Numbered from the stretch's first letter, positions 8,537 to 19,939 are shown. The stretch is DNA of 64,000 nt from Luteimonas rhizosphaericola (GCF_029888045.1 NZ_JARXRN010000021.1:108935-172934); one strand, 5' to 3'. The notes: a model not told the origin generated them from the letters alone. Program-made: numbers and translations.

Positions 8537-8851
8537 GTGGAATCAGGCGGCATGCAGGGCCGCGCATTGTCGCAGACCCGGGTCCACGGTCGCGTACCCC
8601 GCGCGCCAGCCCCCCCGAGGTCGGCGGCGTCGGCTACGGTACGAGGCCGGAATGCCGTCCATCCTTCCCAAGTCCTGCGAAGCCCCGCGCATCACGAGCG
8701 GCGCACGATCGCGGCAGCAGCTGCGCGCGTGCCCAGGTGTGGGCGCCGTCGACGCAAGCCCGTGCGATCGGGCTGTCCCGCAGGACGACCGGATGCTCCC
8801 GGACGTCCGGCTGCCCTGCCGCAGGCAGGTCGCTCCGCGCCGCGAGTCGAC
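8537..8851. other. 315-bp intergenic region between rlmD and the ydbL-like gene
   Basis: I see no gene with believable codon usage here. It should hold the 3' end of the ydbL-like transcript and the rlmD promoter. The only notable string is TCTGCGACAATG (minus strand, 8565-8576), shared with the nagZ upstream region. No T-tailed hairpin was found. Confidence 0.5.
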
Positions 8852-9451
8852 CTACTTCTGCTTCCAGGTCCCGCCCTGCTGGTACCACCAGCCCGGGCGC
8901 GCGCTGGCGATCCACTGGCGCGCGAACACGTCGCGAATCTGCGACTCCCATTCGGGATGGCCGTTGGCGACCGCGATCTCGCGGTAGACGGCGTTGCGGT
9001 CGCGGTTGTCGTCGGCGACCGCGGCGTTGACCGCGACCCGGTCCTTGATCGCCAGCTTGGACGCGTCGCGCACCACGATCGTGCCGTCGCCGGCGAAGCC
9101 CAGCGCGCCTGAATCGAAGTGCGGGCGCAGGGCGCTGTTGAAGCGCGATTCCATGCGCGAACGGATCGCCTGGATCGCAGGCGTGCGGATGGTGATGTCG
9201 GGCGAGGATTGCGCCTGGGCGCTGCCGATGCCCACCAGCATCCAGGGATCGAAACGCGGCACGCGCAGCGCCATTCCGCCGCCGGGCGGCGGTGTGTCCG
9301 CCGGGGGCGGCGCGGCCTGGCCGTCGTCGCCGATCACGTTCTCGACGAACTCGCGCGCGGCTTCGCGCGCCTCGGCGGCGGGAAAGTAGACATTGATGGT
9401 GACGCACGCGCACAGCGCGAGCAGGATCGGCATTCCCAGCAGGCGACGCAT
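8852..9451 (-). CDS. YdbL-like DUF1318 lipoprotein
   Basis: A 199-aa protein with a short signal peptide and a lipobox LCAC (Cys16), so it is probably a lipoprotein. The DUF1318/YdbL domain covers roughly residues 70-170 (RSRMESRFNSALRPHFDSGALGF, then the conserved IKDRVAVNAAVADDNRDRNAVYREIA). A proline-rich linker lies near residues 45-60. E. coli YdbL is a soluble periplasmic protein encoded with YdbH and the small lipoprotein YnbE. Here no separate ynbE is present and the lipidated Cys is followed directly by VTINVYFP, a strand-like segment that resembles YnbE. It follows the ydbH-like gene after 59 bp and is probably in its operon. Confidence 0.85.
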   Translation of the reverse strand: MRRLLGMPILLALCACVTINVYFPAAEAREAAREFVENVIGDDGQAAPPPADTPPPGGGMALRVPRFDPWMLVGIGSAQAQSSPDITIRTPAIQAIRSRMESRFNSALRPHFDSGALGFAGDGTIVVRDASKLAIKDRVAVNAAVADDNRDRNAVYREIAVANGHPEWESQIRDVFARQWIASARPGWWYQQGGTWKQK

Positions 9452-9510
9452 GTCAGGCTCCCGTTGTTGGCAGTGCGGTCGCGGATCTGCGGCCGTCGTA
9501 ACGCATGTGG

Positions 9511-11526
9511 TCAGTCCACCACCGGCGCGACATCGCCGGTGGCCACGGCGGCGAGGCGTTCCACCAGCGTCGGCCAGTCGACGTTGCGGTTGAACCCGAC
9601 CACCTGCAGCTTGGGCACGCCCGCGCCTTCGACGATAGTAAAGCCATCGCCCGCTGAATGCAGGCCCGACATCCGGCACACCTCGTTCGCCAGCCGGCAG
9701 CCGATGCCGATGCGCCGGTAGCCGAAGTCGTCGAACAGCGCGATCAGGCGTCCCTGCAGGCTGCTAACGAGCGAGGCGTCGCCGACGCTGGAAATATCCT
9801 GCACCGCGCGCTGGCTGATGCGCTGACGCACGCCGCGCGCGGGTTCGGTGTGCAGCTCGGCATCGAACGCGGTGGCGGTCCAGTCGACCAGGCGCAGGCC
9901 GTCGATGCGTCCGTGCAGGCGCCCGGTGATGCTGCCGAAGTCGAACGCACCGGTGATGCCGAGCAGGTCGAGATCGTGCAGCGCGAGGTCGGCCGACAGC
10001 GTCGGCGCGACCCCGAACGGCCGCTCCATCGACAGCGCACCGACATCGACGCGGCCGCCGAACACCTGCACCGCCAGGCCACCGTCGAAGTCCAGGCGCT
10101 CGTCGGCGTAGCGCGCGCTCGGGATGCGCCCGGACAGCGTGCCGCCCAGCGCCGGCCAGCCCAGCGCCGAGGTCAGCTGGCCGAGTTCCAGCGCGTCGAG
10201 TTCCAGACCGAAGGCCAGCCGCACGCCGGTGTCGGCAGCGGGCGGCTGCAGCGCGAACGCCAGCAGCCGCACCTGCCCGCCGAGCATCGCCAGGGCCGCG
10301 GGTTCGCGCAGCCGCAGCCCGCCCTCGGCGCTGCGCATGGGAAGGCGGATCGCACCGAAGTCGAGTCCGTACAGGGCCCCGGACCGCCAGCGCAGTTCGC
10401 TGTCCACGCTCGCACCGGTCGCCACGCGCAGGTCCCCGGCGAGGCCGTCGATGCGGAAGCGGTCCGCCGCATCGGTCAGGTCGACGCCGTCGAGCGTCGC
10501 GTCGAGCCTGCGCAGCGCGCCCTGCGCGAGATCGACCCGGACCGTCGCCGCGCCCGACAGGGCCAGCTCGCCGAGCCCCGCCAGGCCGAGCCAGCCGGAG
10601 AGGTAGCGCGCCGGCAGCGCCTCCAGCGCCGTGCTGCGCGCCTCCAGCGCCAGCTCGCGCACCGCGCCGTCGGCACCGAGCGCGGCGCTGCCGTCGGCGG
10701 CCAGCGTGGCGCCGTCGCGCCACTGCAGGCGTGGGATCGCCCAGCCGCCGCCCGGTGCCTGGCGGGCGTCGAGCGCAAACTGCAGCGGTTTCCCGTCGAG
10801 CGCCAGATAGGTGTTGCCGAACAGGATCTCGCCATCGTGCAGTTCGGCGTCGACATCGACCCGCATCGCGCCGGCGTCGGGGATCCGCGCGTCGAATGCG
10901 ATGCGGCCGTCGAGATCGCCGACGGCGACGCTGGCGTCGGCCGATTCCAGCGCCATTGCGCGGATCGCGAGCTCTCCCTCCACGCGCAGCGGCTTGCCGG
11001 TGGCCGTGTGCAGCGTCACCCGGCCATCGGCGGTGCCCGCCCCGAGGCGGCCGGCGGACCAGCCGCGGGCAAGCAGCGCCTGCGCCCATGCCAGCGGCAC
11101 CCGCGCCAGGTCCAGGCGGGTGGCATCGGGCGCTGCAGCGGTGCGCGCGAGCGCGATGCGCGCATCGCCCCGCGTGAGCCGCGCATCGGTACGGGCGCTC
11201 GACAGGTCCACCGCGAGCCGCATGCGGCCCGCGCCCGCGGCGTTCAGCACGCCATCGCAGGTCCAGTCCGTGGGCCCCGTCGACGCCAGCGGGCAGGTCC
11301 ACCCGACATCGCGGAACCGGTAGCCCAGCGCGTCCGCCTCGATGCGCGCCGCCTCCACCCGGAGTTCGCCTTGCGCCGCGCCCGCGGGCCACGACAGGCG
11401 CACGGTGACGCCGTGCAGCTCGGCGCCCGCGGCGCGCACGGTGTCGATACGCGCGGTCGCGGTGCGCGCCTGCGCCGTGCACGCGCAGAGCGCCAGCAGC
11501 AACAGCGTTAAGATGCGCGCAGGCAT
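9511..11526 (-). CDS. YdbH-like AsmA-superfamily (bridge-like lipid transport) protein
   Basis: A 671-aa exported protein: signal peptide MPARILTLLLLALCACTAQA, then a long beta-rich body with repeated alternating strands, ending with a YdbH/dicarboxylate-transport-like C-terminal part (about residues 420-640). In E. coli YdbH, with TamB and YhdP, helps move phospholipid between the inner and outer membrane, working with YnbE and YdbL. This copy is shorter than E. coli YdbH (about 880 aa). The start at 11526 was chosen because the signal peptide begins there; the open frame continues upstream without meaning. Its start faces the REC-Hpt gene 34 bp away. Confidence 0.8.
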   Translation of the reverse strand: MPARILTLLLLALCACTAQARTATARIDTVRAAGAELHGVTVRLSWPAGAAQGELRVEAARIEADALGYRFRDVGWTCPLASTGPTDWTCDGVLNAAGAGRMRLAVDLSSARTDARLTRGDARIALARTAAAPDATRLDLARVPLAWAQALLARGWSAGRLGAGTADGRVTLHTATGKPLRVEGELAIRAMALESADASVAVGDLDGRIAFDARIPDAGAMRVDVDAELHDGEILFGNTYLALDGKPLQFALDARQAPGGGWAIPRLQWRDGATLAADGSAALGADGAVRELALEARSTALEALPARYLSGWLGLAGLGELALSGAATVRVDLAQGALRRLDATLDGVDLTDAADRFRIDGLAGDLRVATGASVDSELRWRSGALYGLDFGAIRLPMRSAEGGLRLREPAALAMLGGQVRLLAFALQPPAADTGVRLAFGLELDALELGQLTSALGWPALGGTLSGRIPSARYADERLDFDGGLAVQVFGGRVDVGALSMERPFGVAPTLSADLALHDLDLLGITGAFDFGSITGRLHGRIDGLRLVDWTATAFDAELHTEPARGVRQRISQRAVQDISSVGDASLVSSLQGRLIALFDDFGYRRIGIGCRLANEVCRMSGLHSAGDGFTIVEGAGVPKLQVVGFNRNVDWPTLVERLAAVATGDVAPVVD

Positions 11527-11560
11527 CGGCCGAGGATATCCGGTCGGCAAGGAGGCGACG

Positions 11561-12280
11561 ATGAACCCGAGGATCCTGCTGGTCGAGGACGACCCCACCA
11601 GCCGCGCATTCCTGCTCGCGGCCACGCAGGCGCTGCCGGCCGAGGTGGACGCGGCGTGCGACATGGCGCAGGCGATCGCACTGGCTATCGTGCAGCCCCA
11701 CTCGCTCTGGCTGTTCGACGCCAACCTGCCCGATGGCAGCGGCACCGCCCTGCTGCAGTCGCTGCGTACGCGCGGCCTCCGCACTCCTGCGGTGGCGCAT
11801 ACCGCCTCGCACGATCCCGACGAACACGCCGCGTTGCGGGCCGCAGGATTCGTGGCGACCCTCGCCAAACCGCTGTCAGCCCAGGCCTGGGCGGCCGCCC
11901 TGCGGCGGGTGCTGGACGATGGCGGCGATGCGAACGCCACCGCGGAGGCCGCTGCCGCGTATTCGATCGACGCGCAACCGCCGGTCTGGAACGACGCGAA
12001 GGCGCTGGCGGCGCTGGGCGGCAGCGCGGCCAACGTTGCAGCGCTGCGCGGCCTGTTCCTCGACGAACTGCCCGCGAGCCGCGATGCCGTCGCACAGGCG
12101 GCGCGCCGTGCCGACAGCGATGCGTTGCGTGCCGCTTTGCACCGCCTGCAGGCAAGCTGTGGCTTCGTCGGCGCCGAGCGGCTGCTGACAGCCGCGACCC
12201 GCCTGCACGCGCAACCGGGATCGGCCGCGGCGCTGGATGCGTTCGTCGACGCCGCTCAGGCGACGCTGTCGCCACCCTGA
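11561..12280 (+). CDS. Response regulator with C-terminal Hpt domain (REC-Hpt)
   Basis: A 239-aa two-domain phosphorelay protein. The receiver domain (residues 3-115) has the acidic pair Asp10/Asp11, phosphoacceptor Asp53 in LWLFDANLPDGSG, Thr81 and Lys103 (LAKPL). After a linker, residues ~145-235 form a four-helix Hpt domain with the phosphorylatable His194 in LHRLQASCGFVGAERL. No DNA-binding or enzymatic output domain is present, so it should pass phosphate onward and not act on DNA. The ATG has a strong AAGGAGG site 5 bp ahead. There is no histidine kinase nearby. Its last 25 bp overlap the 3' end of recO on the opposite strand. Confidence 0.85.
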   Translation: MNPRILLVEDDPTSRAFLLAATQALPAEVDAACDMAQAIALAIVQPHSLWLFDANLPDGSGTALLQSLRTRGLRTPAVAHTASHDPDEHAALRAAGFVATLAKPLSAQAWAAALRRVLDDGGDANATAEAAAAYSIDAQPPVWNDAKALAALGGSAANVAALRGLFLDELPASRDAVAQAARRADSDALRAALHRLQASCGFVGAERLLTAATRLHAQPGSAAALDAFVDAAQATLSPP

Positions 12281-13014
12281 TCCGCCCTGCGGGCCGACAG
12301 GCGGCCGAGGTCGGCCGCCAGCTGCCAGCTCTTCAGCCCGCGCTGGCCGACATGCTGGCCGATCACATCGCGCATCGCATGCCGCAGGCTCTCCAGGTCC
12401 GCGGCATCGGGGCGGATGTCGTCCCCCAGCGCCAGCAGCGCACGCCCGGTGGCGTAGCGCCCCCGCGATTCGCCGATGCGTTCGCCCAGGACCCGACGCG
12501 GCCCGTGCTCGGCCTCGAGGCGGTAGCGGGCGGCGGGATCGATGTCGACGCCGTCGCCGTCCACGCGCAGATCGAACCCGAAGCCAAGCGCCTCGAGCAG
12601 GTCGCGCTCGAAACGTCGCAACGTCCACGCCAGGCCGCTCGCGTCGCCCAGGCGCGCGCGCACCTGCCCGTAGAGGCCGTAGAGCTGCGAGTGCGGATCC
12701 TGCCGCGGCGCTAGCCGCAGCAGCAGTTCGTTGACGTAGAACGCCGCGAGGCTCGCGTGGCCACCGAGCGGTGGCGGTGCGTCGAGCGCCTCCACTGAAG
12801 AGAGGTAGGCCAGCTCCCCGCGCTGCACGGCCTCGATCCGGACGTGCTGCAGCGGCTGCAGCGCGGCGAACTGAGCCTGTCTGCGCGGGCCGCGCACGCC
12901 GCGCGCGATCAGCCCGAGGCGTCCCTGCGATTCGCTCAGCAGGTCGACCAGCAGGCCCGTCTCGCGCCAGGGACGCGCGTGGAGCACGTAACCGGCTTCC
13001 CCCGCGTAGCGCAT
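12256..13014 (-). CDS. recO: DNA repair protein RecO
   Basis: A 252-aa RecO with the N-terminal OB-fold (YVLHARPWRETGLLVDLLSESQGRLGLIARG...) and the helical C-terminal part (FYVNELLLRLAPRQDPH). RecO works with RecR and RecF to load RecA on SSB-coated gaps. It ends the rpoE-to-recO run of minus-strand genes. Only one base separates its ATG from the stop codon of the GFA gene upstream. It converges with the REC-Hpt gene and overlaps it by 25 bp. Confidence 0.93.
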   Translation of the reverse strand: MRYAGEAGYVLHARPWRETGLLVDLLSESQGRLGLIARGVRGPRRQAQFAALQPLQHVRIEAVQRGELAYLSSVEALDAPPPLGGHASLAAFYVNELLLRLAPRQDPHSQLYGLYGQVRARLGDASGLAWTLRRFERDLLEALGFGFDLRVDGDGVDIDPAARYRLEAEHGPRRVLGERIGESRGRYATGRALLALGDDIRPDAADLESLRHAMRDVIGQHVGQRGLKSWQLAADLGRLSARRADQGGDSVA

Positions 13015-13015
13015 T

Positions 13016-13447
13016 TCAGCCGGACGCGAAGGCGGCGATGACCTCGGCCTCGGTCATCTTCCGGGTCGGGTTGGCGAAGGCGTACCAGGCGGGCTTGCGG
13101 TCGATGAAGATCTCGCTCTCCAGGCGCAGCCCCTCCACCTCGCCGAACAGGCCTGCCGAGACGTAGTACGTGCCCTGCGCGCGCAGCCGGTAGAACAGGT
13201 GGCTGCCGCAGTGCGTGCAGAAACCGCGCTGTCCCCATTCGGAGGAATCGAACAGCGCGACCGCGTCCTCGCCGCGCTCGAACCGCAGCTGCGCGCCGCA
13301 GCCCAGCGACAGGAAGGGCCCGCCGCCCCAGCGCCGGCACATCCCGCAGTGGCAGGCGTCGGCGTGCAGCGCCTCCGGCTGCACCTGCAGCCGCACCTTG
13401 CCGCACAGGCAGTGGCCGTGCAGGGTCGTCCTGGCGTCTTCTTGCAT
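13016..13447 (-). CDS. GFA-family zinc-binding protein (CENP-V/GFA domain)
   Basis: A 143-aa protein with all zinc-ligand clusters of the GFA domain: HCLCGKVRL (residues 12-20), ACHCGMCRRWGGG (31-43) and CTHCGSHLFYR. The family is named after a proposed glutathione-dependent formaldehyde-activating enzyme, but the biochemical role of most members is unknown. It lies between era and recO, genes that are normally adjacent, and is one base away from recO, so it is probably co-transcribed with them. Codon usage resembles its neighbours. Confidence 0.85.
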   Translation of the reverse strand: MQEDARTTLHGHCLCGKVRLQVQPEALHADACHCGMCRRWGGGPFLSLGCGAQLRFERGEDAVALFDSSEWGQRGFCTHCGSHLFYRLRAQGTYYVSAGLFGEVEGLRLESEIFIDRKPAWYAFANPTRKMTEAEVIAAFASG

Positions 13448-13471
13448 GGTTGATGCTCCGGAATCGACGGG

Positions 13472-14395
13472 TCAGTCGCCATAGCCCAGCGTGCGCAGCG
13501 CCGACTCGTCGTCGGACCAGCCCTCGCGCACGCGGACCCAGGTCTGCAGGAAGACCTTGGCGTCGAACAGCTGCTCCATGCGCTCGCGCGCCCGCTTGCC
13601 GATGTCGCGCAGCCGGGTGCCGCCCTTGCCGATCACGATCGCCTTCTGACCTTCGCGCTCGACCCAGATCACCGCGCCGATGCGGTACATCACGCCGGCC
13701 TTTGGCGAAGGCTCCTCGGTGAAGGACTCGATCTCGACCGTCGTGGCGTACGGCAGTTCCGCGCCAAGCTGGCGCATGAGCTGTTCGCGCACCAGCTCGC
13801 CGGCGAGGAAGCGCTGGCTGCGATCGGTCAGCTCGTCCTCGCCGTACAGCGGCGGCTGTTCCGGCAGCAGCGCAAGCAGCGAGGCCACCAGCGGCTCCAG
13901 TCCCTGGCGCTTGAGCGCCGAGACCGGATGCACGGCCGCAAAGCTGCGGCCCTCGCTGGCGCGCTGCAGGTACGGCAGCAGGCTGGCCTTGTCGGCGATG
14001 CGGTCGACCTGGTTCACCACCAGCACCACCGGCAGCCCGCTCTCGCGCAGGGCCTCGTAGGCGAGCGTGTCCTCGTCGTCCCAGCGGCCCGCCTCCACCA
14101 CCAACGCGGCCGCGTCCACGCCTTCCATCGCGCCGCGCGCGGCGCGGTTGAGCACGCGGTTGAGCGCGGTCGAGGCGCGCTTGCCGCCTTCGCGATGCAG
14201 CCCCGGCGTATCCACCAGCACCAGCTGCCCGCCGGGCACGGTGGCGATCCCGAGCAGCCGGTGGCGCGTGGTCTGCGGCCGGTTGGAGACGATGCTGAGC
14301 TTCGCGCCGACCAGTGCGTTGACCAGGGTGGACTTGCCGACATTGGGCCGGCCGATGACGGCCACGTGGCCTGCGTGGTGCGAAGAAGCGTTCAT
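13472..14395 (-). CDS. era: GTPase Era
   Basis: A 307-aa Era with a complete G domain (G1 GRPNVGKST at residues 12-20, G3 DTPGLH, G4 NQVD, G5 SALK) and a C-terminal KH domain with [17 protein letters not shown]. Era binds 16S rRNA near its 3' end and checks 30S assembly. It follows rnc after 47 bp, the arrangement found in E. coli. Confidence 0.96.
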   Translation of the reverse strand: MNASSHHAGHVAVIGRPNVGKSTLVNALVGAKLSIVSNRPQTTRHRLLGIATVPGGQLVLVDTPGLHREGGKRASTALNRVLNRAARGAMEGVDAAALVVEAGRWDDEDTLAYEALRESGLPVVLVVNQVDRIADKASLLPYLQRASEGRSFAAVHPVSALKRQGLEPLVASLLALLPEQPPLYGEDELTDRSQRFLAGELVREQLMRQLGAELPYATTVEIESFTEEPSPKAGVMYRIGAVIWVEREGQKAIVIGKGGTRLRDIGKRARERMEQLFDAKVFLQTWVRVREGWSDDESALRTLGYGD

Positions 14396-14442
14396 GGGCG
14401 GATTGTCCGCGTCCGGATGCGGCGGGGCAAATCCGCCCGGAC

Positions 14443-15123
14443 TCAGGCGCCCGGCAGCTGTCCCAGCACGACCTCCGCGGCCAGCTGCTCGGCGGCGCGC
14501 CGGGAGCCGCCCTCGCCCTCGCCCGCGAGCGGCGGGTCGGACACGACGCAGCGGACCACGAACACCCGGGCGTGTTCCTCACCCGACTCCTGCTGCAGCA
14601 CGTATTGCGGCAGCGGCTTCTGCCGCCCTTGCAGCCATTCCTGCAGGCGGGTCTTGGCATCCTTGCCGACCTTGCCCGCCGGCACCGCGGACACCGCCTC
14701 CTCGAACCAGGGCAGCACGACCCGGCGGCAGGCATCGAACCCGGCATCGAGGTAGATCGCGCCGATGATCGCCTCCAGCGCGTCGGACAGGATCGAGTCG
14801 CGCCGGTGCCCGCCGGACTTCATCTCGCCCGGGCCCAGCACCAGGCGAGGTCCGATCTCCAGCCGGCGCGCCACTCCCGCCAGCGACGACTCACGCACCA
14901 GCTCGGCGCGGGCGCGCGTCAGCGAGCCCTCGTCGGCCTTCGGCCAGCGCGCGTAGAGCGCCTCGGCCACGATCACGCCGAGCACCGCGTCGCCGAGGAA
15001 TTCCAGCCGTTCGTTGTGCGGCGCCCCCGCACTGCGGTGGGTCAGCGCCTGCGCCAGCAGCGCCGGCGCGGCGAAGACGTGGCCGGCGAAGGCGGCCGTC
15101 GCCGGATCAGTCGGCGCTGGCAC
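14443..15123 (-). CDS. rnc: Ribonuclease III
   Basis: RNase III with the catalytic signature [12 protein letters not shown] and the second acidic site [15 protein letters not shown], followed by a C-terminal double-stranded RNA-binding domain ([18 protein letters not shown]...[13 protein letters not shown]). It processes rRNA and structured mRNAs. The start is uncertain. GTG at 15123 gives 226 aa, the same as E. coli, and overlaps the DUF4845 gene by 17 bp; ATG codons at 15150 and 15168 would add 9 or 15 residues. None has a good ribosome-binding site, so translation is probably coupled to the upstream gene. Confidence 0.93.
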   Translation of the reverse strand: MPAPTDPATAAFAGHVFAAPALLAQALTHRSAGAPHNERLEFLGDAVLGVIVAEALYARWPKADEGSLTRARAELVRESSLAGVARRLEIGPRLVLGPGEMKSGGHRRDSILSDALEAIIGAIYLDAGFDACRRVVLPWFEEAVSAVPAGKVGKDAKTRLQEWLQGRQKPLPQYVLQQESGEEHARVFVVRCVVSDPPLAGEGEGGSRRAAEQLAAEVVLGQLPGA

Positions 15124-15496
15124 CGCTACCGGACAGCGTCTGGGTCGCATGGAAACGGCCGACTGCATCGAGGTTCGCTACCAGCGGTTCGCGCACCTCG
15201 TACGTCACTTCCATCTGCCAGGCTTCCCCCACGCGCTGGATCTTGACGTGTTCCTTCTTCACGTGGGAGGAGTAGCTGATGTTGAGCCGACGGAAGAACA
15301 GTTCCTGGATCCGGCCAGGCGAATAGCTGCCAACGCCGGGCTCGGCGGCCAGACCCTTGAGCGCGGACTTGACCGCGTAGTACTCGGAATACATCGGGAA
15401 CAGCTTGATGCCGATGAAGACGAAGAAGCCGGCTACGCCTGCGACGATGATGAACCCCAACAGCGTGATGCCGCCCTGCTTGCGACGCGTGTTCAT
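15107..15496 (-). CDS. DUF4845 membrane protein
   Basis: A 129-aa protein with one N-terminal membrane segment ([24 protein letters not shown], residues 8-31) and a small extracytoplasmic domain ([18 protein letters not shown]...). This DUF4845 family is found between lepB and rnc in many gammaproteobacteria; its role is not known to me. The N-terminus resembles a type IV pilin-like anchor but lacks a clear prepilin site. It overlaps rnc at its 3' end and follows lepB after 60 bp. Confidence 0.85.
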   Translation of the reverse strand: MNTRRKQGGITLLGFIIVAGVAGFFVFIGIKLFPMYSEYYAVKSALKGLAAEPGVGSYSPGRIQELFFRRLNISYSSHVKKEHVKIQRVGEAWQMEVTYEVREPLVANLDAVGRFHATQTLSGSGASAD

Positions 15497-15556
15497 GCCT
15501 CGATTCCCCCGGTTGATGCCCTTGCCGCCGGTCGCGCCGGCGCCCCGTGTGCCGGC

Positions 15557-16354
15557 CTACGGAATGCTGCGGCCGATCCGGCTCCAGTCGACCCAGCCAG
15601 GCGCGCTCGAGTCGAGGTTCATCCAGACCAGGAACGCCTTGCCCCGCAGCTGGCTCTCCGGCAGCGTACCCCAAAACCGGCTGTCGTCGCTGCGGTCGCG
15701 GTTGTCGCCCATCACGAAATACTCGCCCTCGGGCACGCGCCATTCGCCCTCGCCGGGGTCGAACCCGCCCGGCCGCATGGTCTCCAGCACCAGGTGGCTT
15801 CCCCCCGGCATGGTTTCCTGCACCAGTTCGGCGCCAGTCATGTCGCTGCCGCGGCCCACGCCCTGGTAGCGTCGCGCCTGAGCGTACTCGAACGGCTCGC
15901 CGTTCACGTAGACGGTGTTGTCGCGGTAGGCGACCACGTCGCCGGGCAGGCCCACCACGCGCTTGATCCAGTCCTGGTCGGGATGGTGCGGCGGTCGGAA
16001 CACCACCACGTCGCCGCGCCGGGGCTCGCCCAGTTCGATCACCTTGTGGTTGTTGATCGGCAGGCGGATGCCGTAGGTGAACTTGTTGACCAGGATGAAA
16101 TCGCCGATCAGCAGGGTCGGCATCATCGAGCTGGAGGGAATGCGGAACGGTTCGGCGATGAAGCTGCGCAGGACCAGGACGAAGAACAGCACCGGGAAGA
16201 AGGCGCGCGCGTAGTCGACGACCACCGGCTCCTTCTCGTCGATCAGTCCGGCGCGCGCGGCGCGGCGCTTGGCGAACAGCATCCGGTCGAGCAGCCAGGT
16301 GATGCCCGTGGCGAAGGTCAGGACGACCAGCGCGACCTCGAACCATTTCATCAT
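15557..16354 (-). CDS. lepB: Signal peptidase I
   Basis: A 265-aa inner-membrane serine protease that removes signal peptides. Two N-terminal membrane segments (residues 4-22 and 50-67) precede the catalytic domain, which faces the periplasm. The Ser/Lys dyad is visible as Ser76 in RIPSSSMMPT and Lys131 in DWIKRVVGLPGD; the later box GDNRDRSDDSRFWG is also intact. Only 13 bp separate it from lepA upstream, the same arrangement as in E. coli. Confidence 0.96.
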   Translation of the reverse strand: MMKWFEVALVVLTFATGITWLLDRMLFAKRRAARAGLIDEKEPVVVDYARAFFPVLFFVLVLRSFIAEPFRIPSSSMMPTLLIGDFILVNKFTYGIRLPINNHKVIELGEPRRGDVVVFRPPHHPDQDWIKRVVGLPGDVVAYRDNTVYVNGEPFEYAQARRYQGVGRGSDMTGAELVQETMPGGSHLVLETMRPGGFDPGEGEWRVPEGEYFVMGDNRDRSDDSRFWGTLPESQLRGKAFLVWMNLDSSAPGWVDWSRIGRSIP

Positions 16355-16367
16355 GTCACGCCATCCC

Positions 16368-18173
<1,806 letters not shown>

Positions 18174-18212
18174 GGGGAGGCGGCGGCCGCGGAATCGTCG
18201 GGACAACGCGGG

Positions 18213-18221
18213 ATTATCGCA
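18213..18221 (-). promoter_or_regulatory. Candidate extended -10 element upstream of lepA
   Basis: TGCGATAAT on the minus strand matches an extended -10 (TGn plus GATAAT), about 40 bp ahead of the lepA ATG. No clear -35 box. It is the third example in this window of TGCGA(C/T)AAT at 30-40 bp from a start codon. Confidence 0.4.
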
Positions 18222-18382
18222 TAGGGTCGCGCCCGCCCGTGGTCCAGCGGGTGGCCGGTCCCGCCCACGGCGCCGCGCGCGTGGGCGATGCGAGGGACGG
18301 GGACGTACCCTGCCGCGTCCGACCGGTGCACGCGGCGGCCGGCACGCCGCCACGCAATGCGCGCGGCGGCGACGGACGCCGG

Positions 18383-19939
18383 CTATTCCTCGCCCGGCGT
18401 GATCGCGACGAAGCGGCTGCCGCCGGCGCGGCTGCGCACCAACAGCATCACCGTCTCGCCCAGCTCCACACTGCGCAGTTCGCGCTCGAGCGCGGCCGCG
18501 CTGCCCACCGGCGTGCGGCCGACGCGCAGGATCACGTCGCCCGGGGCCAGGCCGGCTTCGCGCGCCGCCAGGCCCTCGACCCGCGCGATGCCCACGCCTT
18601 CGCGCGCATCCAGCCCCAGCTGCCGCCGCTGCGCGTCGGTCAGGTCCTGGGTGGCCAGGCCGAGGACGTTGGCGCCCGTGCCGCCACCATTGGAGGGTGC
18701 ACCCGGTCGCGGCGCCGGACCGCCGGCCACCGCGCTGTCGTCGAGCTCGCTCAGGGTCACGTCGAAGGTGCGTTCGCGGCCCTCGCGGAACACGCCGATC
18801 CGCATCTTCGTGCCCGGCACCTTGTTGCCGACGATCGGCGGCAGGTCGCTGGGCTGGCGGATGGCCACCCCGTCCGCGCTGCGGATCACGTCGCCCGGCT
18901 CGATCCCGGCCTTCTCCGCCGGGCTGCCCGGCACGACCTCGCTCACCAGCGCCCCGAGGGTGTCGGGCAGGCCGAAGCCGCGCGCCTGCTCGGAGGTGAT
19001 GCCGGTGGCCTGGAACTGCACGCCGAGCTGTCCGCGCTGGACGCGACCAGTCTGCTTCAGCTGTTCCACCACGTTCATCGCCACGTCGATCGGGATCGCG
19101 AAGCTCACGCCCATGTAGCCGCCGGAGTTGCTGAAGATCTGCGAGTTGATCCCGATCACCTCGCCGGCGGTGTTGAGCAGCGGACCACCGGAATTGCCCT
19201 GGTTGATCGCGACGTCGGTCTGGATGAAGGGCACGTACTGCTGGTTGGCGTACGGGTTGCTGCGCCCGACCGCGCTGACGATGCCCGCGGTCACCGACTG
19301 CTCCAGGCCGAAGGGCGAGCCGATCGCCACCGCCCACTGCCCGGGCTTGACCGCCGAGCCGTTGGCCGTGCGCAGCACCGGCAGGCCCTTGCCGTCGATC
19401 TTGAGCAGGGCCACGTCGGACCGCTCGTCGCTGCCGACCACCTTGGCGGTGTACTCGCGCAGGTTGCTGAGCGTGACCTTGACCTCGTCGGCGCGGTCGA
19501 TGACGTGGTGATTGGTCAATACGTAACCGTCTTCGGAAATGAGGAACCCGGTGCCCATCGCGCGTCCGCGCGGCGCCGGCCCCTGGCCGCCCGGACCGGG
19601 CATCTGGAAGCCGGGGCCGAAGAAGCGCCGGAAGATCTCGGGGATCTGTTCGTCGCCGGGGAAGGCGTCATCCGGCGACTGCGCGCCGCGCGCCGCGGAG
19701 CGCCCGCCCATCGTGGTGTCGATCTTGACCACCGCCGGCCCGACCTGCTCGACCAGGCGGGTGAAGTCCGGCAACCCGCTGACCAGCGGCTGCGCCGGCA
19801 CCGCGGTCGCCTGGCCGGCAAGCGGCGCGGCGGCGACGCCGTCGGGCGAAGGCTGGGCGGTCGCGATCGGCAGCACCACCGCGGTCGTGGCGGCGGACGC
19901 GAGCAGGATCAGGACGAAGGCGGACACCGGCGTTTTCAT
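18383..19939 (-). CDS. DegP/MucD-like periplasmic serine protease
   Basis: A 518-aa Do-type protease with a signal peptide (residues 1-28), a trypsin-like domain with the triad His145 (TNHHVI), Asp175 ([10 protein letters not shown]) and Ser250 (QGNSGGP), and two PDZ domains (about 290-380 and 410-510). It should degrade or refold misfolded envelope proteins in the periplasm. Placed directly behind rpoE and rseA, it corresponds to MucD and is a likely sigma-E target. ATG at 19939 gives a clean signal peptide; a TTG seven codons upstream is less likely. Confidence 0.92.
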   Translation of the reverse strand: MKTPVSAFVLILLASAATTAVVLPIATAQPSPDGVAAAPLAGQATAVPAQPLVSGLPDFTRLVEQVGPAVVKIDTTMGGRSAARGAQSPDDAFPGDEQIPEIFRRFFGPGFQMPGPGGQGPAPRGRAMGTGFLISEDGYVLTNHHVIDRADEVKVTLSNLREYTAKVVGSDERSDVALLKIDGKGLPVLRTANGSAVKPGQWAVAIGSPFGLEQSVTAGIVSAVGRSNPYANQQYVPFIQTDVAINQGNSGGPLLNTAGEVIGINSQIFSNSGGYMGVSFAIPIDVAMNVVEQLKQTGRVQRGQLGVQFQATGITSEQARGFGLPDTLGALVSEVVPGSPAEKAGIEPGDVIRSADGVAIRQPSDLPPIVGNKVPGTKMRIGVFREGRERTFDVTLSELDDSAVAGGPAPRPGAPSNGGGTGANVLGLATQDLTDAQRRQLGLDAREGVGIARVEGLAAREAGLAPGDVILRVGRTPVGSAAALERELRSVELGETVMLLVRSRAGGSRFVAITPGEE

